DNA from: Lacticaseibacillus kribbianus
GTDB taxonomy: Bacteria > Bacillota > Bacilli > Lactobacillales > Lactobacillaceae
Assembly (NCBI RefSeq): GCF_020180945.1
Contig: NZ_JAIPUL010000001.1
Location: 930,001 to 994,000 of the forward strand
Direction: 5' to 3'
DNA length: 64,000 bases
Part shown: in pieces, positions 1 to 9,600 of the stretch
How the letters are laid out: every line of letters starts with the position of its first letter
Position numbering within the stretch: position 1 is the stretch's first letter
The notes under the pieces: generated by a model
Told to the model about the DNA's origin: nothing
Seen by the model: only the letters and a program-made list of their open reading frames with translations
Databases searched by the model: none
Translations under genes and position numbers: made by a program

Positions 1-506
1 GCTTCCACGTTGAGCTCGGGGTTGTCGGCCACCATGCGGCCGAACAGCGCGAGATCTAGGGACTGGTCGCCCTTCAAAACGGCCTTGAGCTCCTTTTTGT
101 CCAGCGTGTCGTGGCTCAGGGCGTAATCGGCCAGCTTGGCAATCTGACCGCGGCTGATCAAAAGAAGCGCGCCGGTCTGTCGGTTTTTGTCCAGCTTCAC
201 GCCGGCCGCGGTGAACACCGAATCCGCAAGCGCCTGGGCGTCTTCTTGGCTCATCTCACCGGTCCGGGCCTGGATAGCCGCGGTCAAAAGCGCCGCGGCG
301 TCCTTGGTGCGGCTGCCCTGCATCTCCTGCGGCAGGTCGGCAAAATCTTCGCGCATCGCGTGCTTCCACGCCTGAGACGACACCCGCGCCCGGGTCACGC
401 CGCCGTACTGCGCCGTCTTCGGTGCGCCGGTGTCATCGCGGTTGATGTTGGAGGACGGCACCGTCTGCAGGACGTGCACATCAACGTACAAATTTGGTTG
501 CGTCAT
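1..506 (-). CDS. cas7e: Cas7e (CasC/Cse4) Cascade backbone subunit, partial
   Basis: Backbone subunit of type I-E Cascade, which polymerises along the crRNA. Only the first 168 or so codons are present; the gene runs off the left edge. The N-terminus MTQPNLYVDVHVLQ, the SNINRDDTGAPKTA segment and the LFGRMVADNPELNVE stretch at the edge are typical of the family. The ATG lies 2 nt after the cse2 stop, so the two are translationally coupled in the cas operon. The remaining genes expected for type I-E (cas5e, cas6e, cas1, cas2) would lie outside the window to the left; that is inference. Confidence 0.95.
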   Translation of the reverse strand, partial: MTQPNLYVDVHVLQTVPSSNINRDDTGAPKTAQYGGVTRARVSSQAWKHAMREDFADLPQEMQGSRTKDAAALLTAAIQARTGEMSQEDAQALADSVFTAAGVKLDKNRQTGALLLISRGQIAKLADYALSHDTLDKKELKAVLKGDQSLDLALFGRMVADNPELNVE

Positions 507-508
507 GG

Positions 509-1123
509 TTAGTTCGCTCCTTTGATGGTTTCTGACGTGTGGTAGTAATCCTGACCCCAGCGCAGCCGCACGCGACTGGCCTGCTCGAAGCTGATCTGGA
601 AGCTGGCGAGGTCGCCCGCCAGCTGGGCGTAATCGATGGCGGGCATCGCCTTGGTGGCCTTGAGAATCGTCACCAGGTGCGTGAGCCCGTCCTGAACGGC
701 GGCGAAACTGGTCGCGCCGAGCACCGCCTGAACGCGCCGGTCCAGCGCCTCGGCGGACGGCAGCGTACCCTTGGCCTTGCGCAGCGCCGTGAACAGCGTG
801 ACGCCGCTTGGAGCCGCCTCAGTCTCCGCAGTTTGAGAACCGCGCGCGACCGGCACGTACCCGCCGGTCGTTCGACCCTGCTGCGCCAGCGCGTAAAGCC
901 GCAGTGCGGTGAAAATCGCCACCTCGCTCCTCGTCGGCTCGCCCGTGCGGCTCAAAAGCGCTGCGGGCATTCTGCCCAGCATCAGCGGCCACACCGCCTG
1001 CGCCCGTGGGCTGGCCAGCGAGCTGGCCCCGCGCAGCGCGGACAGGATGGCGCCGCTGCTGGTGCCGCCCGCTGCCAGGACGTGCAGCATGCCTGTTGCG
1101 GCCTGTTGTGTCTGATTAACCAT
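509..1123 (-). CDS. cse2: Cse2 (CasB) Cascade small subunit
   Basis: Small subunit of type I-E Cascade (204 aa), an all-helical protein that as a dimer stabilises the displaced DNA strand of the R-loop. Assignment rests on its place between cse1 and cas7e, its size, and the helical, Arg-rich sequence with segments such as VARGSQTAETEAAPSGVTLF. The frame is open further upstream inside cse1, but the ATG at 1123, overlapping the cse1 stop by one base (TAATG), is preceded by GGGGGAG and gives a protein of normal length. Cse2 is poorly conserved, so context carries much of the call. Confidence 0.9.
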   Translation of the reverse strand: MVNQTQQAATGMLHVLAAGGTSSGAILSALRGASSLASPRAQAVWPLMLGRMPAALLSRTGEPTRSEVAIFTALRLYALAQQGRTTGGYVPVARGSQTAETEAAPSGVTLFTALRKAKGTLPSAEALDRRVQAVLGATSFAAVQDGLTHLVTILKATKAMPAIDYAQLAGDLASFQISFEQASRVRLRWGQDYYHTSETIKGAN

Positions 1124-2823
1124 TAGCTCTCCCCCTTTTTCAACTCGAGGTCCTGCCGCACCGCCTTGGCCAACCGATTGCGGGCGACAAAAATGTTCAG
1201 CACGCCTTTCTCCGTCTCGATGCCGCGGATATCGCGCGGCGTCGCGTGCTGCACGAACTCGTCGGCGGTGGTCAGCACCAGCCGCTGCAACGTCTGGTAC
1301 CACGCCGCGATGCGCTCGTCGCGGTCGTCGGTGTTGCGCAGCCCGGCCAGCCAGTCCTTGAACGGTCCGTTGAGCCGGGCGTAAAAATCGGCCGAATACT
1401 TGGGCTCAAAGCTGCTGGCATCGAGGTTGCGAATGATGGCCACAGTGCGGAGAAAATTCCCGTAATCCTTGACGATCTGCTGGGTCGCCTTCACCGTGTC
1501 CTCAATCCGTCTAGGCCAGAAGTTGCGGTTATCCGCATCGAACAACACCGCCACCTCCAGGGTCATGTCGTCGGTGATCTCGGCCACCGGCGCCTGTGAG
1601 GTCGCATTGCCATCGCTGATCAGGGCCACTGCGGCCAGCGTCAGGTGCCGGTCGCGCGCGACGAGCCGTCTTTCCTGCAGCCTGCCCAGCCACGTCACCA
1701 CGCCGGGCTGGGGCATCCCGGTTGCGGAACCGGTGCCCACATAATCACCGAAGTGACGCCACATCGCATACGCCAGGTTCCGCTTGCTCCGCGCCGCCGG
1801 ATAGTAGCTTTCCACCTGGGCCTTGTCGTCGCGGCGCCAAGTGGTCATGGGCTCGACGAACGCGTTGGTGCTGGCAAACATCGGCACACCCGCCGTGAAA
1901 ATGGTCGGGTTGCCGGACGCGTCCCACTCGAGGTGCAGCAGCCGCGCCAGGGCGGTGTACACCTCGCTGACGTTATCCGGCAGCACCAGCCGAATGCGAT
2001 CCTTCACGTAAGCCGCAACGCTTGGCCACTCCCACACCGGTCGCTCGACGTGGTAGGCGGTCTCATCGGTCAGCACCAAGTTGAGCAGCAGCGTCTCGAC
2101 CAGGTCTTTACCCTGGGCGAACACCGGACCTAGGCGGTACAGCCAGCCGGCCGGTGTCGAGAACTTGTCCGGTGCCTCGATCTTGGTCTTATCGGTCACG
2201 CCGGTGAAGTTCTGGTAGGTGATCACCCACCGCACCAGCTCGGGCAGGCTCAGCACGTTCTTTCCGTCCCCGCTCTTGGGGGCAAAAAGCGCGGGGCTGT
2301 TCCCGCTTTCCGAGATCAGCCGGTTGATCTGCTTGAGCGCCACGGTCCCGGCGCCGGTCGCAATCCGCTTGTTCTTAGGCACCAGCGCGTCGTACTCGTC
2401 CGCTGTGACCTGGTAGAACGGCGTGTCGCCGAAGAAGTCGAACCGCTCGCGGTGGCGGTCAAGGTACTCGCCGACCGCTGCCGTGAACCCGCCCCGCTCG
2501 TGCAGCGCCTGCCAAGTGTCCAGCAGATCGTCCGACCACGCCTCGTCATCGTCATCGAACCCGGTGACCTGCCAGCTGTCGTCCAAGTCCAGCCAGTCAT
2601 ACGGCCGCCCGCCTGCGTCCACCCGCGAGTAAACGGTGTGCAGCACCGCCAAGAGCAGGCGCATCACCGCAAGGTCCTGCGCCGCCATGTCGCCGGCCAG
2701 GCGCGCGTAGTCCTGCGCGTGGGCGAACAGATCGCCCATGCTGACGGTTGCCACGGTACCCGTCTTTTTTTCGATGACCTGAATCCAAGGGTCGCTGATT
2801 AAGTTAAACGCTTGCGGTGCCAT
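1123..2823 (-). CDS. cse1: Cse1 (CasA/Cas8e) Cascade large subunit
   Basis: Large subunit of type I-E Cascade (566 aa), which recognises the PAM and recruits Cas3. The N-terminal FNLISDPWIQVI and the TPFYQVTADEY and LFAPKSGDGKNVLSLPELV segments are characteristic of the family. Length is close to the usual 500-560 aa. The start codon lies inside the 3' end of cas3 (20-nt overlap) and the stop overlaps the cse2 start, so cas3-cse1-cse2-cas7e form one tightly coupled operon. Confidence 0.95.
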   Translation of the reverse strand: MAPQAFNLISDPWIQVIEKKTGTVATVSMGDLFAHAQDYARLAGDMAAQDLAVMRLLLAVLHTVYSRVDAGGRPYDWLDLDDSWQVTGFDDDDEAWSDDLLDTWQALHERGGFTAAVGEYLDRHRERFDFFGDTPFYQVTADEYDALVPKNKRIATGAGTVALKQINRLISESGNSPALFAPKSGDGKNVLSLPELVRWVITYQNFTGVTDKTKIEAPDKFSTPAGWLYRLGPVFAQGKDLVETLLLNLVLTDETAYHVERPVWEWPSVAAYVKDRIRLVLPDNVSEVYTALARLLHLEWDASGNPTIFTAGVPMFASTNAFVEPMTTWRRDDKAQVESYYPAARSKRNLAYAMWRHFGDYVGTGSATGMPQPGVVTWLGRLQERRLVARDRHLTLAAVALISDGNATSQAPVAEITDDMTLEVAVLFDADNRNFWPRRIEDTVKATQQIVKDYGNFLRTVAIIRNLDASSFEPKYSADFYARLNGPFKDWLAGLRNTDDRDERIAAWYQTLQRLVLTTADEFVQHATPRDIRGIETEKGVLNIFVARNRLAKAVRQDLELKKGES

Positions 2824-5581
2824 CGACTTCCTCCTTCTTCTCGTAGCTCAGCCCAAGCGCGGCGTCATAGCGCAGCCGCCACTTACCGAGTGTGGCCGTG
2901 TTCGCCTCGTCAAGCACCAGCGCCAGCGCGCCGCGAAGCCACTTGCTGTCCTGCCAGTCGGGAAACGCCTTGATGGTCGTCTGCTCCAGCGCGCTGATTG
3001 CCGCCCGAATATCCAGCGTGACGGCGTGCGGCAGCCGGATCACCTGCGCGGCGATGGTCGCCGGCGGGCAGTCCGCAAGTCGCCGCCCATCCAGTAGCTG
3101 GTCGCCGTCCTGGGTGCGCCGCACCAGAATCACCTCGAGGGTTTCTTGGATGTCGCGCACCGCAGCCTCCGCCCGCCGAACGTCGCGGTCGACGCTCTGC
3201 TGTGAATCCGCCAGCCAGCCGTGCAGCGTCCGGCGGGGCCGCGGATCCGCGATGCGAAAGGCCTGTGCCTTGCCCTCCGCTTGCGCCTTGGCGCCCTCGA
3301 ACGCCTCGCGCGCCGCTTCCAGGCCGGAAATCGCCGGGTCCTGCGTCGAATCGTACACACCTTGAACCAGCGGGGAGATGTCGGCCGGCAGCCGAATCTG
3401 GTCCCCCAATGCCGCGTCGGTGCGCATCAGCAGGTAATCCCCGTAGATTGCCTGATTCGGGTCACCGTAGTCGCCCATCGCGTTGATGCCCATCACCACC
3501 ACCCGCGGCACTCGCAGCGCCTTGGGTCGTGGAATGGTATGGCGGTGAAGGCGGCCGATGCGCTGCAGCAGCAGGTCCATCGGCGCGATGTCGGTGTACA
3601 TGACGTCGAAATCGATGTCCAGCGACTGCTCTAGCACCTGGGTCCCGATCACAATCAGCCGTTCGGAGCGTGCGCCATTTTTGCCGATCAGCGCCTGCAG
3701 CTTGGTCTCAAGGCGCGTGCGATCCGGCGCCAGGAAGGCCGAGTGGAGCACCACGACTGGCACGTCGGCCGGCACCGCGGCCGCCAGCTCCTGTGCGCGG
3801 CGCACCGTGTTGACGATGACGCCCGCCACCCCGCCGTCGGCAATCGCCGCCGTGACGTGCTGAACCACGGTCGTCGCATCGGCTGAGCCGGCCAGGCGCT
3901 GCACCTGCACCGCAAGCGCCGCCTGATCGGACGTGCCCGGGAAGTCCGTGACCTGGCGGACGGTCCGACCGTCCAGCAGCGTCAGCAGCGGGTAGGCCGC
4001 GGTGTCCTGCCAATCCGCCGGCACCTGGCTCAAGTCCGCGGTGCGCGCAAGGCCCTTTCCGAAGCGGCCCTTGTAGTAGCTGGCCAAGAGTTCGTTGCGT
4101 CGCGCCTTGGGCAGCGTGGCCGAGAGAATCACCACCGGCACGTGGTACGTCCCCAGCCACTCAACCGCCTCGTACAGGTACTGGCTCATATATGCATCGT
4201 AGGCGTGCACCTCGTCGAGCACCACGACCTTCTTGGACAGGCCGAGGTGCTTGAGCGCCAGGTGCTTTTGCTTCAGGGCCATCACCAGCAGGTTATCAAT
4301 CGTGCCGACCGTGTAGGCATCGAGGATACGTTTTTTGCCGGAAAACCACTCATTGACCCCGACCGCCCCCGAGCCTTCGACGTTGGCCGCGGCGGGCAGC
4401 GCGCGAAACTGCGGGTTGAAGGCGGCCTTGCCGTGCAGCAGCTCCAGCGACCGCACCGCCTCCGCGCTACCGGGTAGCTGCGCCAGCCAGGCCAGCACCC
4501 GGTCGAACATCGCGTTGGCCGTCGCCTGTGTGGGCAAGCCAAAAAACAGTCCGGTCTGCCCGCACTGGTACGCCAGCTGTTCCGCCGCCAGCAACGCGGT
4601 TTCGGTTTTGCCCACCCCCATCGGAGCCTCGAGAATCACCGGGCCAGGATCCGTGGTTGCGGCGATGGCGGCCGTCACCGCCTGCTGAACCGGACGCGGG
4701 GCAAAGCCCCAGCGCGCCCGGTACGGATCGGCGCTCATCACCACAGGATCCGGGCGGAACTCCTCGCCCAGGTACCAGTGTTCCATCGCGTTTTCAAAGC
4801 GCGCCTGCAGCTCGATGTCGTCTAGGCCCTGAGCGAGCGGAATCAGCGGGAAAAGCGGCGTCCCACCGTCCTCGCCCAGCCATTCACTAGAGGCCAGCCA
4901 GTCCGCCATAATCAAAAGGCCCTCAAGCAGCACCGCTTGGGGCTGGGCAACATCTGGCAAGTCGGCGACGCTGCCGTACCCGGCACGCGTCAGGCCGCAG
5001 TCGATCAGGTGGCGCTGAAGGGTTTGCCAGACTTCCTGAATCTCCTGGTCGTGCTCGGCCTGCCAGTAATTCTTGCGGTAGTCGTCAATCTGGTTGAAGG
5101 GCACCCGGTTCGCGGGCCGGCCGTGGTGCCCGCCGACGATGGCGCCGATGCTGTCGGGCACGCCCGCCGCCTCAAGCAGCGCCTCGCCGGCCAGCGCGTG
5201 CGGCGACTTATTCGCGGCAACCAAGGTCAGGTCATCCAAGCCGCTGAAACCGGCGCGCATCAAGCGCTCAATCAGTTCTCCGTCGAGCGACCGGTTCCCA
5301 TCGTACGAGGGCTTGGTCTGAAACGCGGGTGTTGCCTTGCCGAGATCGTGGGTGAAGCCGAGAAACTTCGCCAGCTGTGGGGCCCCGGTCTCGCCAAGAT
5401 TCGCCTCAAGGACCGCGCGCTGACCGTCGGAAAGCCAGTGTTGGTACAGCCAGTTGATGACGCGCTCGGTGTCTTCGAGGTGCGCAAGGAGCGGTAACCA
5501 ATACTGTTGGCCATCCGAGGTACGCTTTTTGGCCCATAAGGCCTTTTCAGTGGATTGGTATGGCACACGTTGCAAGGTCAT
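2804..5581 (-). CDS. cas3: Cas3, type I-E HD nuclease-helicase
   Basis: Cas3 (925 aa) unwinds and degrades target DNA after Cascade binding. An N-terminal HD nuclease domain carries HDLGK near residue 80 and a GGHHG motif. The helicase part has Walker A (GVGKTETA, about residue 325), a DEVH Walker B box (VVLDEVHAYD, about 455), an SAT motif and the C-terminal QRIGRLHRH motif. All catalytic motifs look intact, so interference may be functional. It is the first gene of the cas operon. The start ATG has the run GAGGA a few bases upstream. Confidence 0.97.
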   Translation of the reverse strand: MTLQRVPYQSTEKALWAKKRTSDGQQYWLPLLAHLEDTERVINWLYQHWLSDGQRAVLEANLGETGAPQLAKFLGFTHDLGKATPAFQTKPSYDGNRSLDGELIERLMRAGFSGLDDLTLVAANKSPHALAGEALLEAAGVPDSIGAIVGGHHGRPANRVPFNQIDDYRKNYWQAEHDQEIQEVWQTLQRHLIDCGLTRAGYGSVADLPDVAQPQAVLLEGLLIMADWLASSEWLGEDGGTPLFPLIPLAQGLDDIELQARFENAMEHWYLGEEFRPDPVVMSADPYRARWGFAPRPVQQAVTAAIAATTDPGPVILEAPMGVGKTETALLAAEQLAYQCGQTGLFFGLPTQATANAMFDRVLAWLAQLPGSAEAVRSLELLHGKAAFNPQFRALPAAANVEGSGAVGVNEWFSGKKRILDAYTVGTIDNLLVMALKQKHLALKHLGLSKKVVVLDEVHAYDAYMSQYLYEAVEWLGTYHVPVVILSATLPKARRNELLASYYKGRFGKGLARTADLSQVPADWQDTAAYPLLTLLDGRTVRQVTDFPGTSDQAALAVQVQRLAGSADATTVVQHVTAAIADGGVAGVIVNTVRRAQELAAAVPADVPVVVLHSAFLAPDRTRLETKLQALIGKNGARSERLIVIGTQVLEQSLDIDFDVMYTDIAPMDLLLQRIGRLHRHTIPRPKALRVPRVVVMGINAMGDYGDPNQAIYGDYLLMRTDAALGDQIRLPADISPLVQGVYDSTQDPAISGLEAAREAFEGAKAQAEGKAQAFRIADPRPRRTLHGWLADSQQSVDRDVRRAEAAVRDIQETLEVILVRRTQDGDQLLDGRRLADCPPATIAAQVIRLPHAVTLDIRAAISALEQTTIKAFPDWQDSKWLRGALALVLDEANTATLGKWRLRYDAALGLSYEKKEEVDGTASV

Positions 5582-5683
5582 CGCAGATCCTCCTCACGGG
5601 TTCTATTCGCCTATCATAACGGCACATGAAATAGCGTGCAAGTATGTGGGCTTCTTAGATGAGTGTTCGCCCATCGATATATC

Positions 5684-5689
5684 ATTATA
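5684..5689 (-). promoter_or_regulatory. Candidate -10 box of the cas operon
   Basis: On the minus strand this reads TATAAT in an AT-rich context about 100 bp upstream of the cas3 start. At the right distance there is only an A/T-rich hexamer (AATTTT or AAATTT), not a good -35, so the site is tentative. Confidence 0.35.
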
Positions 5690-5877
5690 ATCAGAGCCTT
5701 AGATATAAAATTTGATGTTGTCTATATATAGAGCGAATCGGTAGTCTAACCGGTTTGAGGAGGAATATATATAATCAGTTCCGGAGGAAGTAGCGACTTC
5801 AATTGACTGAGAACTGCTACGGTGAAAGTTGTTCTAAATTATTATTTTCAGAACCTCGCGCTGCTAGAAATCGTTAC

Positions 5878-5897
5878 AAAAAAAGCCGTCATACGGC
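5878..5897 (-). terminator. Candidate terminator of the CRISPR transcript
   Basis: On the minus strand the sequence GCCGT-ATG-ACGGC forms a 5-bp GC-rich hairpin followed directly by seven T residues. It lies downstream of the trailer end of the array and upstream of cas3, where it would separate pre-crRNA from cas transcription. The stem is short, so confidence is moderate. Confidence 0.45.
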
Positions 5898-6047
5898 GAC
5901 TTCAATGTTTTTTGAAACGGATCAAAGCATAGCACACGCATATCTGAGACACACTGTCATGCCGAGTTATCTTGAGGTGTATTCTGAAAATTACAGCTGT
6001 AGATGTGGAGCTATCACTACGAGAATTACGAAGCTTAATCTATTATT

Positions 6048-6441
6048 GGCACATTCCCGTCTATGCGGAGAGCACCTCTGGTGTTTGCGATTCAACTGAA
6101 TTTTTGTAGGATCACCCCCGCCTATGCTGGGAGCACCTGGCCGACGCCGTGGCCGGAACAAGTGTGTACGGATCACCCCCGCCTATCCGGGGAGCACCAG
6201 TAGCTATCGGATGCTATGCCCTATTATATGGGATCACCCCCGCCTATGCGGGGAGCACGGGGCGCGGCGCTAAGCCAAGCCGCCGGGGGCGGGATCACCC
6301 CCGCCTATGCGGGGAGCACGTCCCCGCCGCGATCACCTCAAAGGCTCGCCCGGGATCACCCCCGCCTATGCTGGGAGCACAGGGGTTTACAGGATCGGCC
6401 GTGCCGTGTATTGGGATCACCCCCGCCTATGCGGGGAGCAC
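6048..6441 (-). CRISPR. Type I-E CRISPR array, 6 repeats plus 1 degenerate
   Basis: Repeats of 28 nt alternate with 33-nt spacers (61-nt unit). Repeats: 6109-6136, 6170-6197, 6231-6258, 6292-6319, 6353-6380, 6414-6441. On the plus strand each begins GGATCACCCCCGCC and ends GGGAGCAC. A seventh, degenerate repeat (22 of 28 matches) is at 6048-6075, again 33 nt away. Read on the minus strand the repeat starts GTGCTCCC and ends GGGTGATCC, the usual crRNA orientation for type I-E, with a CCCCGC/GCGGGG stem. The degenerate repeat marks the left side as the trailer end. Repeats at 6109 and 6353 share one G-to-T change and 6170 has a G-to-C change, all in the stem region. Confidence 0.97.
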
Positions 6442-6607
6442 ACTAACCAAATCCCATCAAACCGGCATTTCCATATTGAAAGTGTATCATTTTAAATCAA
6501 CTCGTCAACCGACACCATTGTTCCTCTCCTCGTTGTCTCACATCATTCACACAAAATAAGCCGGCCCGCCTCCGCGAACCGACTCCCTCTCATTTCCGTT
6601 ATCGCTG
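6442..6607 (-). promoter_or_regulatory. CRISPR leader region
   Basis: This AT-rich 166 nt lies upstream of the first consensus repeat when the array is read on the minus strand, opposite the degenerate trailer repeat. It should contain the array promoter and the site of spacer integration. No unambiguous -35/-10 pair was identified. It ends at the stop codon of the SNF2 helicase gene. Confidence 0.6.
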
Positions 6608-9600
6608 CTACTCCTCGACCCCAAGAATCAGCCGAATCTCCTCCGGCGTCAGGCTGGCCTTGTTCTCCGTGCCGCTGAGAATCTGGTCGACCAGGTCGCG
6701 CTTTTTCTCCTGGAGCTTCACGATCTGCTCCTCGATGGTGCCCTTGGTGATCAGGCGGTAGACGTCGACGCTGCGGGTCTGACCGATGCGGTGGGCGCGG
6801 GCGATGGCCTGGTCCTCGACCGCCGGGTTCCACCAGAGGTCGACCAGGATCACCATGTCGGCGCCGGTCAGGTTGAGGCCGGTCCCACCGGCCTTGAGCG
6901 AGACCAGAAAGAAGTTGCGGTCGCCGCGGTTGAACGCATCGACCATCGCGAGGCGCTTGGCCGCCGGAGTGTCGCCGGTCAGGATGAAGGCCGGCTGCCG
7001 CGCGTCCTCAAGCAGCGTCGTGACCTGCGCGAGCATGTGGGTGAACTGGGAGAAAATCAGCACGTGCCGCCCCGAGTCCGCGGCCTCCTTGATCAGCTCG
7101 GCGAGCTGCTCGAGCTTGCCGGACCCGCCGGTGTAGCCGGGCACGAACAGCGCCGGGGTGTCGCAGAGCTGGCGCAGGCGGGTCAGCCCGGCCAGAATCG
7201 CCAGCTTGTTGTGAACCAGCGCCTGGTTGCCCAGCCCCGCGACCTGCACCTGCATCTGCTGCAGCTGCGCGAGGTAGACCGCCTTTTGCGGCGCGGTCAT
7301 CTCGTTGGTCAGGTTGGTCTCGCTCAACGGCGGCAGGTCCTTGAGCACGGCCTTCTTCTCGCGCCGCAGGATGAACGGCTTGACGCGCACCGCGACCTCG
7401 TCCGGGGTCAGCTGCTTGAACGCCTTGAGGCCCGGCAGCAGGCCCGGCAGGATCAGGGCAAAAAGCGCCCAGAGCTCCTCGGGCCGGTTTTCGATCGGCG
7501 TGCCGGACAGGCCAAAGGTCGCGCGCGGCCGCAGCTTGCGCAGCGCCTGGCTTGTTTTGGCGCTGGCATTCTTGACGAACTGCGCCTCGTCGAGCACCAG
7601 AAGCTGAAGCGACAGCCGCGCGTACTCGGCGATGTCCAGGCGCACGCTGTTGTAGCTGGCGATCAGCACGTCGGCCGCTTCGGCCTCAATCGTCTTGCGC
7701 CGCGCGGCCTTGTCGCCGTCGACCACGGCGACTTCGAGGTGCGGGGCGAACTTGGCGAACTCCGCCTGCCAGTTGTAGAGCAGCGAGGCTGGGGCGACCA
7801 CCAGCGTCGGGCGGCCGGGTTCGGTGTGGGCGTTGATCAAGCTGATCATCTGCACCGTTTTGCCCAGGCCCATCTCATCGGCCAGGATGCCGCCGAAGCC
7901 GTGGTGGTAAAGCATCTCCAGCCACTTGACGCCGGTCTGCTGGTACGGGCGCAGGGTCGCCTGCACCGGGTGCTCCGGCGGTTCGGGCACGAAGGCCTCC
8001 GGGTGCGTGAGGTCCTGCACCAGCGTGGCGAAGTGGGCGTCAAAGGCCGCCTTGTCGCCGAGCGCCGCCTGGACGGCCAGCGCCTGGGCGGCGGGCACGG
8101 CGAGCTCGCCGTTTTGCCACTTGGCGGCCTGGCGCACCTTGGCCAGCGCCGCAACGGTCGCCTTCAGCGAGTCGTCGACCATCACCACCCCGCCGTCGGG
8201 CCGCGTCAGGTATGGACGAGCGACGTCCAGCTGGGCCAGCATCGCGTCGACCTCCTCGGGCCGCACCCCTTTCATGGAGAAGTTAATTGCCAACAACCCG
8301 TCGCGCGAGGCGACGCTGACCGCCGGCGCCAGCGCGGCCCCGTCCTGCATCAGGGCGTCGACCGCCGGCGTCGTGGTCACCGTGCCATTTTGCCTCAAGT
8401 TCGGCAGCTCGGTGACGAAGAAGCGGTAGGTCGCCTCGCCGTCCTTGAACCGCTTGCGCCACTGGCCCTTGGTGTAGGTGAAGCCAAGCGCGCGCAGGTA
8501 GTCGTGCGCCTGGCGCTCGACCTCGGCGTACTGCGGGTCGGCGGCGTCCCCGTCGAGCGTCAGGTCCAGCAGCACGGTGCCCTTGGCGTAGTCGAGGTCA
8601 AAGCGCGGCACGGCCGGCGCGGCGGTGAGCGCGGCCGGCGCCGACACCTTGGCGATCGGCGCCAGCAGCTTCAGGAAGTCGCGCAGCCCGGCGCTTTCGC
8701 CGCGGGCGAAAGCCAGCGTGCAGTGGTCGCCGTTGGGGTCGAGGTTGACCACCTGAGACACCACCTGGTTGACCGTCTGCATCTGCGCTGGCGTCATGGT
8801 GAAAAGCGTCCGCCCGCGCGCCAGCATCCGGTCCGCCGGCAGCATCGCGGCGTAATCCAGCGTCAGGCTCAGCTCGTAGCCGTTTTTGCTCGGGGCGACG
8901 ACGGCGCGCAGCACCCCGGCCGTTGCGTCCAGCGGCGTGACGAGGGCGCCGTCGTACTCCTGCTCCGCGCCGAGGTTGGGCTGGTAGTGGTACGGTGCAA
9001 GCTGCGCAAACAGGGGCTGCAGCCGGGCGAAGGCGCCGGGTGCAAGCATCGCGTAGCGCGCGGCGTTGCTGCCGTAGTCCAGCATCTCGGCCGTCACCGG
9101 CGTCGCGGCCGCCAGCTCGCCGAGCAGCGCCTGCTCGGGCGCGGAAAAGGCGGCGGGCGACAGCTCAAAGGCGTTGGTGTTGACGTAGTACGTGCCGCCC
9201 TGGCGGTACAGGTTCAGGAACTCCTGCAGGTTTTGGACCAAGTTGAAGCGCCCGACCGCCACGTCCTCGATCCGCAGCCGCACGAAAATGCGCGGCTCGC
9301 GGGTCCAGTCGCGGGTGCGCCGGTTCATCAGCTCCACCGTGACCTCAAGCGCCAGCCGGTTGGCGGCTTCCTTCACCGGTTCAAGCCCCGTGAAGTACTG
9401 GTGCGGTGCAAGCCCCAGCGCGTTGAGGAAGGCACCGCCGCTGGACCGCGTCGAAGCCGTGGCACTCGTCGGGGCCGGTGTCGCAATCAGGTCGGCGGCC
9501 CCGCCGGCCACCGCGTCTTCGATGGTGCGGTCGTGCTGCTTCAGGAACTGCACGACCGCCGCGATGTGTTCGCAGTAGCCCAGCTTGGCGAAGTCGGCGC

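Larger units (their letters stand above)
5582..6047. other. AT-rich region between CRISPR array and cas3
   Basis: This 466-nt stretch is clearly poorer in GC than its surroundings. It holds a candidate minus-strand -10 box for cas3 (5684-5689), a candidate terminator for the array transcript (5878-5897), and two copies of the 11-mer GCGACTTCAAT near 5793 and 5897. No reading frame in it has both a ribosome binding site and a recognisable product. Confidence 0.6.

Noticed and set aside
5803-6099. 98-aa open frame upstream of the array
   Set aside because: TTG start, no ribosome binding site, it overlaps the degenerate repeat and has no recognisable sequence.
6149-6559. Open frame across the CRISPR array
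   Set aside because: It translates the repeats into SPPPMRGA-like units; the DNA is a repeat-spacer array, and no ribosome binding site precedes it.
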